From Schizochytrium sp. CCTCC M209059 (Eukaryota; Sar; Bigyra; Thraustochytrida; Thraustochytriidae), in assembly GCA_000818945.1 (NCBI GenBank), contig KN805415.1, forward strand, positions 275 to 64,274: 64,000 bases of DNA, given 5' to 3'. Below the pieces are notes generated by a model that searched no databases, was not told the origin of the DNA, and was given only the letters and a program-made list of their open reading frames with translations. The position numbers and the translations under genes were made by a program. This document shows, one piece after another, positions 48,272 through 59,900 of this stretch (the first letter of the stretch is position 1; each line of letters begins with the position of its first letter).

Positions 48272-49731
48272 GCTCCGCGGTCGCCCTCTCGCCCGTGCGC
48301 CGCGCCGGCGTGGGTCCGGCACCGTGTCGTTGGGTTGGCGGTCTGTCTTGTCGCGGCTCTGGAGTTAGTTCTGTTCTGCTCTTGCTCTTTTGCGCGAGTG
48401 CGACGCCGGTCGCGACGGCCCCAAGACCGCCCGCGCGCCACGGAGAAAGGGACTCGGCGGCGGGCTTGGCTGCAAAGGGGCGTGCCTGCCCAGAGTACCG
48501 CTTTCCTCGGCGCTCTGCGAGGCGACGAAGTCGGAGCTGCTCTTCTCGCCCGAGGATACGTTGTAGTACGTGCGTGCGTAGTACCCGGTATGGATGTATA
48601 CGTCCTTTGTGTACTGTGTAGTATGTGTCAAATCAATGCACACTCGCTGCGAGACAACGCATCGAAATTATCGAAATGCCCGCTCTAGCCGACACCGCTG
48701 CAAGCTGCTGCTGCGCTGCGAGAAGCAGACTCTGATGTCAGCTGCGCTGCGAAGAAAGGCGACCGCGGCGGGCCTACCTAGCCGAAGTTTGCCAGCCTGG
48801 GAGGTTTCTTGCGCGCGCCTCGGTTTGTTATTGGGGTTTTTTGGCCTGACGTTGACGTTGACGTCAACTTCAAACTCGGGTCGAAAAAACTTTGGTGGCA
48901 CGGTGGACCAGCCAGGTTTGATTTGATGCCCCTGCCGTACCGCACCACGCACGCCGCATGTGTAGTTTATTCGCAGCAGCAACCCGAGTTTACAAAAAAG
49001 CTACCCTAGCCTAGTAGCTGTAGACGGCGACGGCGACGGCATCCATCTGTCACTGGGATGAATGATGCCGACCTCGGGAAGCAGCTTCCTGGGCGCAGCA
49101 TCACTCCGCCGAACCGAGTCCTCGCTGCGATTTGCCCGGCACTTTGCTCCGCCCGAGGCTGCCTCGGAGCGCCAGAAAAGACTTGGACATGAACGCCTAC
49201 TGTGAGCTCGCGACGCAGCACGGCTGGCGCGGCGTGCAGCGACCACTGCAAGTCATAAGGTAGGCCACCTAGTGTTCGTTGACGCAAGGAAGGCACAGGC
49301 CCGGCAGTGGTGCCACCGGGCAGGCTTTCCCCGCGCGCTCGCGATGGAGGAGTGGCTGCGACTGCGACTGCGACTGCGACTGCGACTGCGACTGCGACTG
49401 CAACTGCGACTGCAACGACTGCAATGACCGCCTGCCGAGGCCAATGGCAAGCGAGACCTGCCTGGCTGGCGGGCTGCTCGAGGGCGTCGCTGGGACCGGG
49501 ACCTCGAAGGCTACGAGTCAGATAGTACTCGCAAGGTATTTGCGTTGCGCAAAAGCACTTCTGGAACTTTTGTAGCTGCATTCTTCTTTCTTCTCTTTCT
49601 TTCGTCGGATCTCGCGACTAAGCGACTGCGAGCAAATTGAGACGAAAGCGCCGCAGAGCTCTGCTGGCAGATACTAAGGGAGCTATCGTGCCGCGTCCGC
49701 GCTTCACGCTTCGCGCGCGTATGTGAGGGGG
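48272..49731. other. Divergent spacer between SLC26 and the DUF262 protein
   Basis: 1.46 kb with no supported gene. It contains GACGTTGACGTTGACGTC steps near 48848-48866 and a GCGACT hexanucleotide array near 49354-49420. Translations are low complexity on both strands. The right 150 bp presumably carry the promoter of the gene at 49732. Confidence 0.5.
49354..49420. repeat. GCGACT hexanucleotide tandem array
   Basis: About ten tandem copies of GCGACT/GACTGC with a few substitutions near the right end (GCAACT). A simple minisatellite; there are no spacers, so it is not a CRISPR array. Confidence 0.85.
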
Positions 49732-52700
49732 ATGCCAATCCTCGAGAACGACGGCGAGGTCGCCGCATTTACACTCGAAGATTTCGATGAGCTAGGTGAG
49801 TACTTTCTCGTCCCCGACTACCAGCGCGGCTACGTTTGGGAGGTCGAGCGGGCGCGAGAGTTCGTTGGCACCCTTTTGCGGCATTTTCAGCCCGTCGTCA
49901 TCGGTGCCATTTATGGAAATCAGGCTCTTCCGTACTGGCTCGGTCTCGTGACCCTTCAAAGATCTGCTCAAGACGCTGATGGCGCAACAGTCGAAGTCTC
50001 GGACGGCCAACAGCGACTCATGACCCTCCATCTTATTGCATTTGCGAACTACCTCTTTCTTCTGAAGCAAAAGGGGTCGCATGACAACGCTCGAAAAAAG
50101 CTTGCCCAGTTCTTGGGCACCACGCCAGATTGTCAAGCCCGCCTGCGCTGGGAAGCCGTCGCGCATCAGACCGAAGGCAAAATTCTCCAAACACTTTGTG
50201 ACGCGCTCTTCGCTGGTGAAAAACCCAATTTCCAGACCGTTCTTGTCCAAGGAGTTACCATTGAGCAGCTCTGGGCTGCTGCCGAGTCGAGCTCCGGCAT
50301 GCGTGACTTTCGTGCAACCTCGGCGCAGCTCAGCTCGATCCTGAACAACTTGCTCGAGATCCTTGGGGTCCTGCGCCAATGGTCATGGCCGTCTCAAGGT
50401 CGTGGAGCGTCCATCGATCGCTTCGTTGACTGCTTTCTCTCGCGCGTCGCAGTTCCAACGCTGACTGTAAATGAGAAACGACGAGCGCTCAACGTTTTTA
50501 AAATGAGAAACACGTTTCAAGCGAAGCCATTCACTGGACTTGAGTTCCTACGCATGTATACTGAAGACTCATTGCGCGCCAAGAATAGAGAAAACAAAGA
50601 CTTGCCGATCCTTCGCAATCTTCGCTCAGATTTTGCCAAGATAGCCGAGATGCTCGCACGTCTCTCACCTGCATCCCGTGAAGAAGCTTTTGAATCTGCG
50701 GTCGGTATTGTCTATCGAGGCTGCTTTAAGCAAGATGACGCCAAAGGATATTTGAGCGACCAGAGGGCGTTTTACATGCACTTTGTCGATGCTGCCATTG
50801 CGGACAAGGATAAACGCAAAGTTGAGACTGTTTTTCACGAGCTAATCATCGTCCTCGAGTGCATATTGTATCTGCGAAACGGCCTAAACGCGAAGACTCG
50901 ATCAGGTTTTGGTGCCGCAGAAACCACAGACATCGGACTAGCGGAGAACAGGGCCTTTACGCAAGTCTGCTGGCTACTGGCGCGGAAAATGCTACTCCAA
51001 GAATACTTTGTCTACTTTGAAGACTTTCTGGTCGCGGCATGGGTGCATGCGCGACGGCTTTGCGCGAGCAAACCCTGGCAGGGTATGTACTGGCAGACCA
51101 CTTGGCATATATTTCGCATAGTGGAGCGTTTTTGTGTCGTCAACATCACGCTCCGGGGAGCGCGGCGTGAGGCTGCCTTTGCTTTTGCTGCAAAAGAGGC
51201 GTGCGATGTGCTGACAAACGAGGAAAGATCGATAGAGACCCCCCTCGACCTACTATGCTTGATTGCGCAGCACTTTGCAGTCTCTAGCAAAGATCGCACA
51301 GAATTCATTGTGCGCATGAGTGTGCCCACGTTTTACAAGTGTCTGAGGGACCAGAGGGCGCTCTTTCGCTATGTTCTCGTCGCCTGTGACGCTGCAGCGC
51401 GGACCCGAGAGGAAAAACCGCCAGAGCCAATACCAGCTATGATCAGCAGCGACCTGTGGTTCGAGCACATCCACCCGCAGGCTAGCAAAGACCGGAAGGA
51501 AAAATGGTGGGTTCACAGCTTGGGCAATATAGTCTTGGTCAACAGAGCCTTGAATCAGGCCTTGTCTGCAGGTACATACTCGGAAAAGCTTGCCCGCTGC
51601 GGGGATTTTAGGGACGCGCTAGGATCTCAGGCTGGAATGTGGAGGGCGCATCGCATCGCTTATCCACAAAATTGCACAGAAAGGGTTTGGAGTCTTTCCA
51701 ATGCGAAAGGCCTCTTTGTACATCATCTCGAGGACCTTATTGAAGCTTTTTCTCTGTTTCGGCTGTATCCGTATGAGCTCGCAGAGAGGACACGAGGAAT
51801 TAGCCCATTCCAAGACGTGTGGTCGGTGTCAGAGTGCCCAGATCTTGGACTCTTGTTCGAACCTGATGGTGGCCTGAGTTTACCGGCTCTTAAGAAACGT
51901 GCGAAAAAAGTCCTTCCCCTGGAAGATCTTTTTGCTAGCATGCCAGAAACATTCGAAATCAGCGCATATTCCTCCAAGTCGTCTTCAGCTTGGCCTCGGA
52001 GCAAGTTTGAAAGCATTTGCAAGGCTGTAAAATTGGGGCCGAGCCGCGACAATCGCGAACGCTGCGCAGACTACAGTGATCGCTTGCATGATCTTCAGCG
52101 TCAATTCCCTTGTCAAAACCCAAGGACAGCACTCTTGCTTAAATGGCTTGCAAGTGGTCGTTGTGGAAACGAGGTTGCCGCGCGTGCTGCACTGGGCTTC
52201 CTGAAATCACTCGAGGAAAAATCCGGAGGATTTGTGAAAGATGGCGAGACGGAAGCACAAGATTTTTGTAGTATGACCTGTGATGACAATGGCCAAGCCG
52301 ATGAAGCAGAGGAAGAAAACGTTGATGAAGCAGAGGAAGGAAACGTCGATGAAGCAGAGGAAAGGAACGACGAGGAAGCAGAGGAAGGGAACGACGAGGA
52401 AGCAAAGGAAGATTTGAATCACGAGCGTGGTAGAGGAGAGAAGACGAAGGTAAAGGACAAGGGACTCGCGGTCTCTTTGAATCAAGATGATTTGTCGAGA
52501 GAAAATGACGGCGATCAGATTAAGCAAGAGTCGGATCATGCGAATTGTCGCGAAACAAATCCAACCTTTGGTACCGATCAAGCGTCGGTGTCTTTGCATC
52601 GCGATGATTTTGCGGGCGCCGAAAGCGACACGCACGACGCAAAAGATTCAGATCAGATAATTCATTCGAGGGATGAAAGAGTCGACGCGAATCAGGTCGT

Positions 52701-52926
52701 CGCGGCGACAAGTCCCAAAACTTGCCCACAAATCGAGAATGATGATAAAAAGGATTCGAGCGTTGTCTCCCATTCATCTGTCTCACTAGCAGACTCTTGT
52801 ATTGCTCGCGCACAGAGTCGAAGGTCAACATCGAAGGCCTTAGTGAGCACGCCACAGCTAGATTCCGACTTTGAGGCGCTGTCAATCGTTGACCAATGCA
52901 TGGCGAAGGCTCGTAAATCATCATGA
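49732..52926 (+). CDS. DUF262-DUF1524 protein, GmrSD-type modification-dependent restriction endonuclease family
   Basis: 1064 residues from the ATG at 49732, intronless. The N-terminal DUF262 (GmrSD N-terminal/ParB-like) domain is clear: YFLVPDYQRGYVWEVERA at 25-42 matches the P-x-Y-Q-R-x-Y-x-W motif, and VEVSDGQQRLMTLHLI carries DGQQR at 91-95. After a long, mostly helical middle, a DUF1524 HNH-type nuclease domain appears: DLWFEHIHPQASKD with E578-H579 and H581-P582, then HSLGNIVLVNRALNQAL with N599 and N608, then a K-containing turn (TYSEKLARCGDF). Bacterial relatives bind and cut modified DNA using NTP. Both motif sets are intact, so nuclease activity is plausible. The last ~210 residues are eukaryote-like low complexity: five 8-residue acidic repeats (DEAEEGNV type, about 858-897), charged linkers, and a duplicated end motif, ADSCIARAQS and VDQCMAKARK. 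Transfer from bacteria is an inference. Confidence 0.85.
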   Translation: MPILENDGEVAAFTLEDFDELGEYFLVPDYQRGYVWEVERAREFVGTLLRHFQPVVIGAIYGNQALPYWLGLVTLQRSAQDADGATVEVSDGQQRLMTLHLIAFANYLFLLKQKGSHDNARKKLAQFLGTTPDCQARLRWEAVAHQTEGKILQTLCDALFAGEKPNFQTVLVQGVTIEQLWAAAESSSGMRDFRATSAQLSSILNNLLEILGVLRQWSWPSQGRGASIDRFVDCFLSRVAVPTLTVNEKRRALNVFKMRNTFQAKPFTGLEFLRMYTEDSLRAKNRENKDLPILRNLRSDFAKIAEMLARLSPASREEAFESAVGIVYRGCFKQDDAKGYLSDQRAFYMHFVDAAIADKDKRKVETVFHELIIVLECILYLRNGLNAKTRSGFGAAETTDIGLAENRAFTQVCWLLARKMLLQEYFVYFEDFLVAAWVHARRLCASKPWQGMYWQTTWHIFRIVERFCVVNITLRGARREAAFAFAAKEACDVLTNEERSIETPLDLLCLIAQHFAVSSKDRTEFIVRMSVPTFYKCLRDQRALFRYVLVACDAAARTREEKPPEPIPAMISSDLWFEHIHPQASKDRKEKWWVHSLGNIVLVNRALNQALSAGTYSEKLARCGDFRDALGSQAGMWRAHRIAYPQNCTERVWSLSNAKGLFVHHLEDLIEAFSLFRLYPYELAERTRGISPFQDVWSVSECPDLGLLFEPDGGLSLPALKKRAKKVLPLEDLFASMPETFEISAYSSKSSSAWPRSKFESICKAVKLGPSRDNRERCADYSDRLHDLQRQFPCQNPRTALLLKWLASGRCGNEVAARAALGFLKSLEEKSGGFVKDGETEAQDFCSMTCDDNGQADEAEEENVDEAEEGNVDEAEERNDEEAEEGNDEEAKEDLNHERGRGEKTKVKDKGLAVSLNQDDLSRENDGDQIKQESDHANCRETNPTFGTDQASVSLHRDDFAGAESDTHDAKDSDQIIHSRDERVDANQVVAATSPKTCPQIENDDKKDSSVVSHSSVSLADSCIARAQSRRSTSKALVSTPQLDSDFEALSIVDQCMAKARKSS
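52300..52415 (+). repeat. 24-bp tandem repeat encoding acidic octapeptides
   Basis: About five tandem copies of a 24-bp unit encode D/E-E-A-E-E-x-N-x steps inside the DUF262-DUF1524 gene. Copies differ at a few positions, and the reading frame is kept throughout. Confidence 0.85.
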
Positions 52927-53932
52927 TCAAGCCCGTTGTCGAAGAAAATGAAATGCATGAAAGATAGAAATGCTGGTTGATTTTGACACTTTCGATTTTT
53001 TTTTAACATGTATAGCTGCGTCTCTTCGAACGCAAGTCCGCGTTGATTGACCATCTTTCTTGGACAACGTAGCACTGGCAGCGTCCTTACAGTGAGCGCA
53101 CAGATCTACCTTTGTGTCGACTTTTACAAAGAGGGCTCGTTCCATCCGTGGATGCGAGAAGGAAGTCGCTTCTGCCAGTTCATCCAATCTTGACCAGGAA
53201 GTCTCCATCTCCATCTCCATCTCTTTTCTCCAAAAGTAGACCAAGTACGTAGCTATTTCGAAGAAGGAACTCTATACCCTGTACGTTCTCTCTTGCAAAG
53301 TCGCCGCTCCCCATTCTGGGCCTCCGACCCACTCGGATCGAGCGAGGCTCCGTCCCATCGTCCGTCTACACGCGTGGGCTCTCGCTGTCTGTCAGCTGTG
53401 GCCCGGCCGGATTTTTCCCTCTCCCACTGTCTCTGGCGCGGCCCCTCCCAGCCGAGGGAAGCGATCGCGTGCGAGCGTGATCTGGCCTAACCAGGTTAGG
53501 CCACTCTCCCGCTCGTAGTGGTTGAGTTGCGGAGCCGCCTGAGACAGACCCCGATCAACGGGCGCGTCCCGGCCGGCCGCACGCTCGCTCGCACGCCTGC
53601 CCGCACGCCCGCTCGCACGCCCGCGCGGTCGCTCGCTCGCTCGCGACGGTCGCGCCGCCTCAGGCTCGCCCGCACGCCGCCGCCGCCCTGCCCCCCAAAT
53701 CGCTGTGCGCGCGCGGCTTCGGTGGCATCTTTTTCTTGAAAGAAATCGAGAGCGGCCTGCGCGAGTTCGCCGTGAGAACGCGCGTGCGTGCGGACGCCCG
53801 CGGGGAAGAGGGCGCGAAGAGCTTGCGGAGGAAGAGGAGGAGGAGGAGGAGAAGAAGAAAAGGCAAGAGGATATAGAGCAGAGCAAACATCTTTTGCGCG
53901 GGATTTGTCCCACGGCAAACGGGTGTCTCACG
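52927..53932. other. Spacer before the 2376-residue protein gene
   Basis: No separate gene accepted. An odd-centred palindrome GGCCTAACC-A-GGTTAGGCC lies at 53484-53502, about 430 bp before the next ATG. CGCTCG/CGCACG steps run from 53570 to 53645. The frame of the next gene is open from 53705 but has no ATG before 53933, so this part is probably 5' UTR. Confidence 0.5.
53484..53502. promoter_or_regulatory. 19-bp palindrome GGCCTAACC/GGTTAGGCC
   Basis: Nine-base arms around a single central A, located in the likely promoter of the 2376-residue protein. It shares its GGCCTA core with TAGGCCTA sites in other spacers here. A function as a protein-binding site is only a suggestion. Confidence 0.3.
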
Positions 53933-56900
53933 ATGGCCAAACAGTCCGGGACCGATCAAGGTGCGGGAGGCGAGGAGATCCCTGCTGTGAATAACGGCGA
54001 CGCGAACTCGGGCACTTTCTTGCGTGACATGGAACTCGTCTCTGTGTCAGGTAAAAGGGAGAATGTACGCGTGTCGTACTTTGAGCAATCCCGCGTGAAG
54101 GGCGAGTCGACCGAGGCGGCGCTCAACATGCGGCTCAAGCTCATTCGTAGGTGCACCAGAATCGAAAAGGACGAAACCCACTTTGACCTGAATAGATGCT
54201 TGGCACAGTCTGCTCAAAGGCACCTTGTCGATGGCGCGAGCGACTTCAAGTTCCCGGCGTCTTCCGGCAAAATGCTCGAGGGTCTCACATACGAACAGTG
54301 GTGGCTCAACGAGGAGGCCTTACTCCTCATGAAACTCTTCATGGCTGGTCCTCGACGCGATCTTGTCAAGGGCCTAAACGCTGCGTGCGAAGAGCTCAAA
54401 AGCCGACGGCAAGAAACTTTTCTTGACTCGGAAGGTAATCCTGATTTCGATCGCCTTGACGAGACTATGCACGAACAGCGACAAATGTCGCTCGAGAATT
54501 TCTTGCGTCTCGACGCGAAAAAAGCGCAGTTCCCATCTGGTCTTTTACGCTACGTTCAGGTTCTTTACCTATACAAACTGTTTTCTGGCGATTGGGAGAA
54601 CGGCGAACTCGCTCTTTTGGACAATTACGGTGTCTGCATGCGTGCTTGCACAGGCGCTGGCAAGCTGGGCGCCGCACTCTTGCAGTCGCTCTTGCCAGCG
54701 AATTACATTCGTGTTCCTGTCAAACTACTCACGATAGCCTCTCTCGAGATTGATTCGCGGGCCTCGCTCGCCGACTTGGTCCGCGCCTCGCGCAAGCTTG
54801 CCGAGCCGCGACCGGGGCCTGACAAAGCCTTTTTGCGCGATGGAAATCTTGTCTCGGAGCGCAGCATCATCGCCAGCGCCTTTACCAAGTCGATCGATAA
54901 CTTTCGCAACAGTTTTAACCTGCAGTCACAGTTTTTGTCCACCGAAGAAGCGCAGAATATTCTAAACACCGCGTGGGGCGACTCAAATGGGGAGGGCACG
55001 GGCGCACCGGTGCTAACCACCCCAGAATTTATCATTATTGGAGACTTGATCCATGATGACTGGACTGTTCCAGTCAGATATGCAAACGGAGATCGCGGCA
55101 AGGAGAAATTGTCCAAGAAATTGGTGGTGGCGCGCGGGTTTCGCGATGAAACGAGTCGTATTATCGCGACGTTACCTAATGTGTTGGCAAGAGTTACCTT
55201 CAACGAGGAATCGATGAGCGGTATCGATCACTTGTATGTGCACTTTCTAAAGCCAGGCACCAAACTCGACACAGCTCAAAAGGAGACGGAACACGATGCT
55301 CGGCTTTGGATGGTAGCTTTTGGCACGATTCAAGGCTTCAAGTCGGAAGGCTCCATTCTCAACTTTCCTGGATTCGAGGTTTCCATGTCGCATTATGACG
55401 AGGAGCAGGGGATTGACACCAAAGCAGACAAGTCGCAGAGCAAGAATTTTCTCGCGCGTGTTCGTCGCTTTTCTTTCCAATTCTGGTTCTCGGCTACCAC
55501 TGATTTGTACCATTACTACAACAACGTGTTCTCGACAGTGGACTTTCGGGACTGCAAGCGCATGGCGTATCATGATCCTAGCAACCACTGTCCCGCACAA
55601 AACGAATGCACCATGTGCACAATTCAATGGGATGATTATCCGAATGGATTTTCCCTGTCCGATGCTGTGCGGGATGGCACGGTCTCGAGCCTCTGGATCC
55701 TCCGCACCGATGGCCACGATAATGTACAGCTTGATGCGTGGTTTCACCTGTGCATGTCTGTGCTCAACTTGGCATTCGAGGGCAACCCTCTCGATGACCG
55801 CGTCACCCCGTCTGGGCCGACAAAGGAAACTACAGAATCGACGCCGTCGGCCTCGCCGCGGCCCGAGGAGGAGAGCTCTATTAAGGCGCTGCATCAGGGC
55901 CATCGCAACGCGCAATTGCAGCAACTTTGCTTCAAGTGGGTTAAACGGCGTGCCCTCTTTCACATGCGCGAAAAAACGCAGATAGAGTATATCATCCGTT
56001 TGATCGAGGAGTCGCGGGACGATAAGCCTCGACGTCTTGGTGGCGTCAAGGTGTCCTTTGGCGCCCTCATGCCGGGTGGCGAGATTCGGCTCTGGCTCAA
56101 GTGGAGCAAGAGCAAGAAGCGCTATGTGAGAAAGCAGGTTGGGTCTGACGAGGAAATGCTGGAGCTTTTCAAGTCGGCCAAAATCAACATCCTTTTTGTG
56201 GTCAACTTTCTCGACCGCGCCTACAGCGACCCGGGGCTCGCAGTGAGCTGTATGCAAACCAACACCTCCACAAATGCCAAGTCCGAGCAGCGCGAAGGTC
56301 GTCTGCGCCGCGCTTTCCCTCGCGACATGGACGAGTATCTCTTGAGTGCCGAAGAGATGCATCGCCTGCAGCCGAACATCCCTCTTTTGCAACTTGAAAA
56401 CGAGCGCAACCGCGTTCATAGTTATGCTCGGCTCTGGTCCACAAAGTTGGCGCTTGTCTCGCACCAGCGGTTTGACAAAATTAAGCGACGTTCCGACTTT
56501 ATCTTTGGGACGCAGCGCACCCGGAGCTGGCGTTTGAAAAAGGGTCTTGTCGAAGAGTTCTTTGAGCCGAGCAAGCAAGCGTACTCGCGTTCTAGAAAGT
56601 TCAAAGTGCCGGACCTCACTCTCGCCATTAAGAAGACGCAAAGTCTCCCGCTTCCGCCAGCCGCAGAGAGCCTTGACCAGGCTGCTCAGTCGGGGTCTGT
56701 CGATCGTACTGCGGCTGCTACTGCTACGACCGCGACGACGACCGCGACGACAGCAGCGGCGGCGGCGGCGACGACGACGACGAATGCAAACAGTGATGCC
56801 ACCGCGCAAAAGACCATCGACGGGAAAGATGGCGCTGAAGAAAAGACAACTCCGCGTCGCGCATCTGCTCGGATGGCTGCGCGAACATCGCCGGCTACAT

Positions 56901-59900
56901 CTGGCAAGGAAGAGAAGAGTCGCCAAGACGAGGAAAATGCTGACTCCAGCGACGATGAGGTCCATGACGATAAAACACTGGGTAGTCATGAGGAAGATGG
57001 GCCCGCCGACATGGAGGTTGACGAAGACTCATCTCATACTTCGTCTGAGGTTGTCAATGCGCACGCGCGCGGCCAGGGCGCCAAGGGCGCGAAATTGTCG
57101 AAGCGATCGGTTCCCGCGAAACGTGGGAAGGAGGTCGGGAGTCCTGAGCTCTCTCGCGCCGCGCCGGTCTCCAAAAGAGCATCATCTACATCAGCTGCTG
57201 CGTTAGCCCCTTTCGCTAATTCACAGAAAAAAGCCTCAAAATCCCGCAGATCATCTGCAATCGTGGCTCGAGCCGAGCCCGATGATGCTGAAAACCTTTT
57301 AATAAACACGCAAGAGGAAGACGCGCTCTTTGCGCTCGAAGGACTCAACCAAGAGCTCGCCACTGCAGAAAAGGTTCGCGGGCCCGTTGATAATGCATCA
57401 TCGACAGCGGAATTGGTTCCAGCGTCGTCATCCTCTTCCTCCTCTTCTTCGACTGCTAAAGCAGGGGTCTCAAGAGCGTCTCGTTCTTCGACTAATACGG
57501 CTCCAGCAAAGCAATCTGCACAGCGAGGTGGATCGTCGCGACGCACAGAGCCTTCAAACGCTCAGTCTCAAAGTGCAAGTACTCGTGAATCTGTGTCTGA
57601 GCGCGCTGCACGAGCTGCAAAGCAGGTTGGCTCGAGTCTCATCAGCGAAGCACTGGACGATTTGCGGCCTTCTACCAAGACGAAGAAATCGCGTGATCCA
57701 TTCTTGAAGGCTCTTGGCAGCAAGGCGACACCGCGCAGGAGCACACGCTTGAGCTTGCCTCCTCAGCCATCATCTCCTGGCGCCGATAGTGATGAAGACT
57801 ACGAGTCTCCGCAAAGCTCAGATTCCGAGACTGAAGCAAATGCTCCAGGGCGGGCAACACCTGGCCAGGTGCTTCAGACAGTGCAATCAACGACCCCAGC
57901 GAAAACACCGCGTCAACCGCGACCACAAAAACGACAGCAAATGCAACAACAACAACAACAACAACTACAAAAACAACAACTACAACAACAACAATTGCAA
58001 CAACAACAACAACAGCAAATGCTGCAACAACAACAGCAAATGCAACAACAACAACAGCAAATGCAAATGCAGCGTCAGAAACAAAAGCAACAGCAAGCAG
58101 TCCACGCGCAAAACAAAGCGCACAACCCGCAGATGGCCCAGTCCGATGAATTGCAAGCGACGAAGCGAGACACCCAAGCGGCAGCACAAAAACAAAAGAA
58201 AGAGACGAAGCCCGTCAACGTCGCGCCGGCTCGCGCGCAGAAGCTGACGGAACCGGTTCTTGGCAACGGCAAAGAAGCCTCGCAAGAGAGCTCGCAGTCG
58301 CAGTCTTCGCTTTCAGACTTGGGCCCCGCGACGCAGGAAAGTGTGAATAGCGCGCTGGTCGAAGACCCCGCCTCGCAGAGTGATGCTGTTGTTGCGGCCT
58401 TGAGGCACGACGTGGACAAGTTCCTTGGCGACCTTGAAGAGGCGATCGGTGGCGAAGGTCAGCCGACCAACAGTCAGCAGAGCCAGCAAAGCGAGCAGCA
58501 GCCAGTGACACAGGCGTACGACCCAACGCAGCAAGGCTCGCAGCAGGTAGCGGCCGCCGATGAGAACCGTCCAGGAGGCAAGCTGCGGCCGGAGTTTCGC
58601 ATGGTAAACGTCTCGAAGAAGAACGCCAACTTCCTATACCGCTCCTTTTTTCAAAAAATCGCGAGAGCCCCAGACTCGGAAGTCTCTAATGTGCTCGAGG
58701 AAATGATCAAGCTGCGCGGCATCACCTCTGCTCTGGACGATAACGAAATTATTCGGTGCAAATGTGGCCGGAAAATGCTCGCGTACGACAGTACGCAAGC
58801 GTGCTCGTTTATTCCTGGAGGCTTGGCAGGGCTCGCAGAGGTCATGTGCAAGGAGAAGCTGACCCCGGACGCCAAGAGAATTCTTTCTCAAGCGCAGGTC
58901 CTCCGAAAGGGCCAAGCAAGGTGCCTGAGCTGCGCAGTTTCGAGTGTGCGGCGCACGGGCAAGTTAGGAGCACACGGCCTAATCAAGTCTGGGGATCTCT
59001 CGCTTGACGCAAACGGAAGCATGATCGTCAAATCTGCGGCGATATCAATGTCCTCGGCCGCCGAGGCCGTTTCTCGTGTCTGCGTAATGCAGGACGACCC
59101 CGATAGGTCGTGTTCTGGACTTTACCAGAACTTTGAACAAGGGAACGGGGATGGGCGCGTGAACCTTTGCCAAGGTCATGCTGTCTGCGTGCACTGTGTC
59201 GAGGAGGATCGTCCAAACAAGATATTGGATAAAGACACGAACCGGCCTTGCACCTATATCAACTTTGATGGCTCGGTCCAAGTATTTTGCAGCTTCCACA
59301 ACAAGTGCGGCATGTGCGGTGAACAGTGCCGGGAGAACAATGTGATCTCATGTGACTATTGCCAGGACGGTGTCTGCCTGACGTGCGCGAAGAAAACATA
59401 CTTTCGATTGACGCCCGTGAAGGGCCTCAACTTGGATTGCTGTCCCAAGTGTCTTAAATGTGACACTTGCCAGGAGTGCATGTCTTCGCCGACGCAGATT
59501 GCCTGCTTCGTGGACAATCCTGTTCAGGCGATGGCGAGGGACAGGACGTCTGAGGCCGACGCAGAAGAGCCGCGACCGCCCATGCTCTGCCAAAAGCATG
59601 GCCAATGTGCGCACAAGGGCTGCAAGGCGGTGGGGACGCATCGCTGCGAAATGTGCTGTGCCATGGATGTTGCGCGGGGTGAAATTACCGGTCGCAACAA
59701 GGCATGGTTTTGCGAGAATCACTTTTTCAATAGCGTCGGTAGTGGGAGGGCAAGCTTGAACAAGAAGAGTTACTGCGAGCAGTGCAATTTCGTCATCCTG
59801 CTCGTGTGCAACGAGGAAAACCTGCCGCTTCTGGGCAAGATCCTCGCGGAATCAGAGTTTAGCTGGCCTGGTGGCGACGAAGGTGGCTTTATTGAATCAG

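Noticed and set aside
49354..49420. Regular short repeats that might suggest a CRISPR-like array
   Set aside because: Direct hexanucleotide repeat without unique spacers, in a eukaryotic genome. A simple minisatellite.
53705..53932. In-frame 76-codon extension upstream of the 2376-residue protein
   Set aside because: It has no ATG and is Arg/Glu-rich low complexity. The ATG at 53933 is the first in frame.
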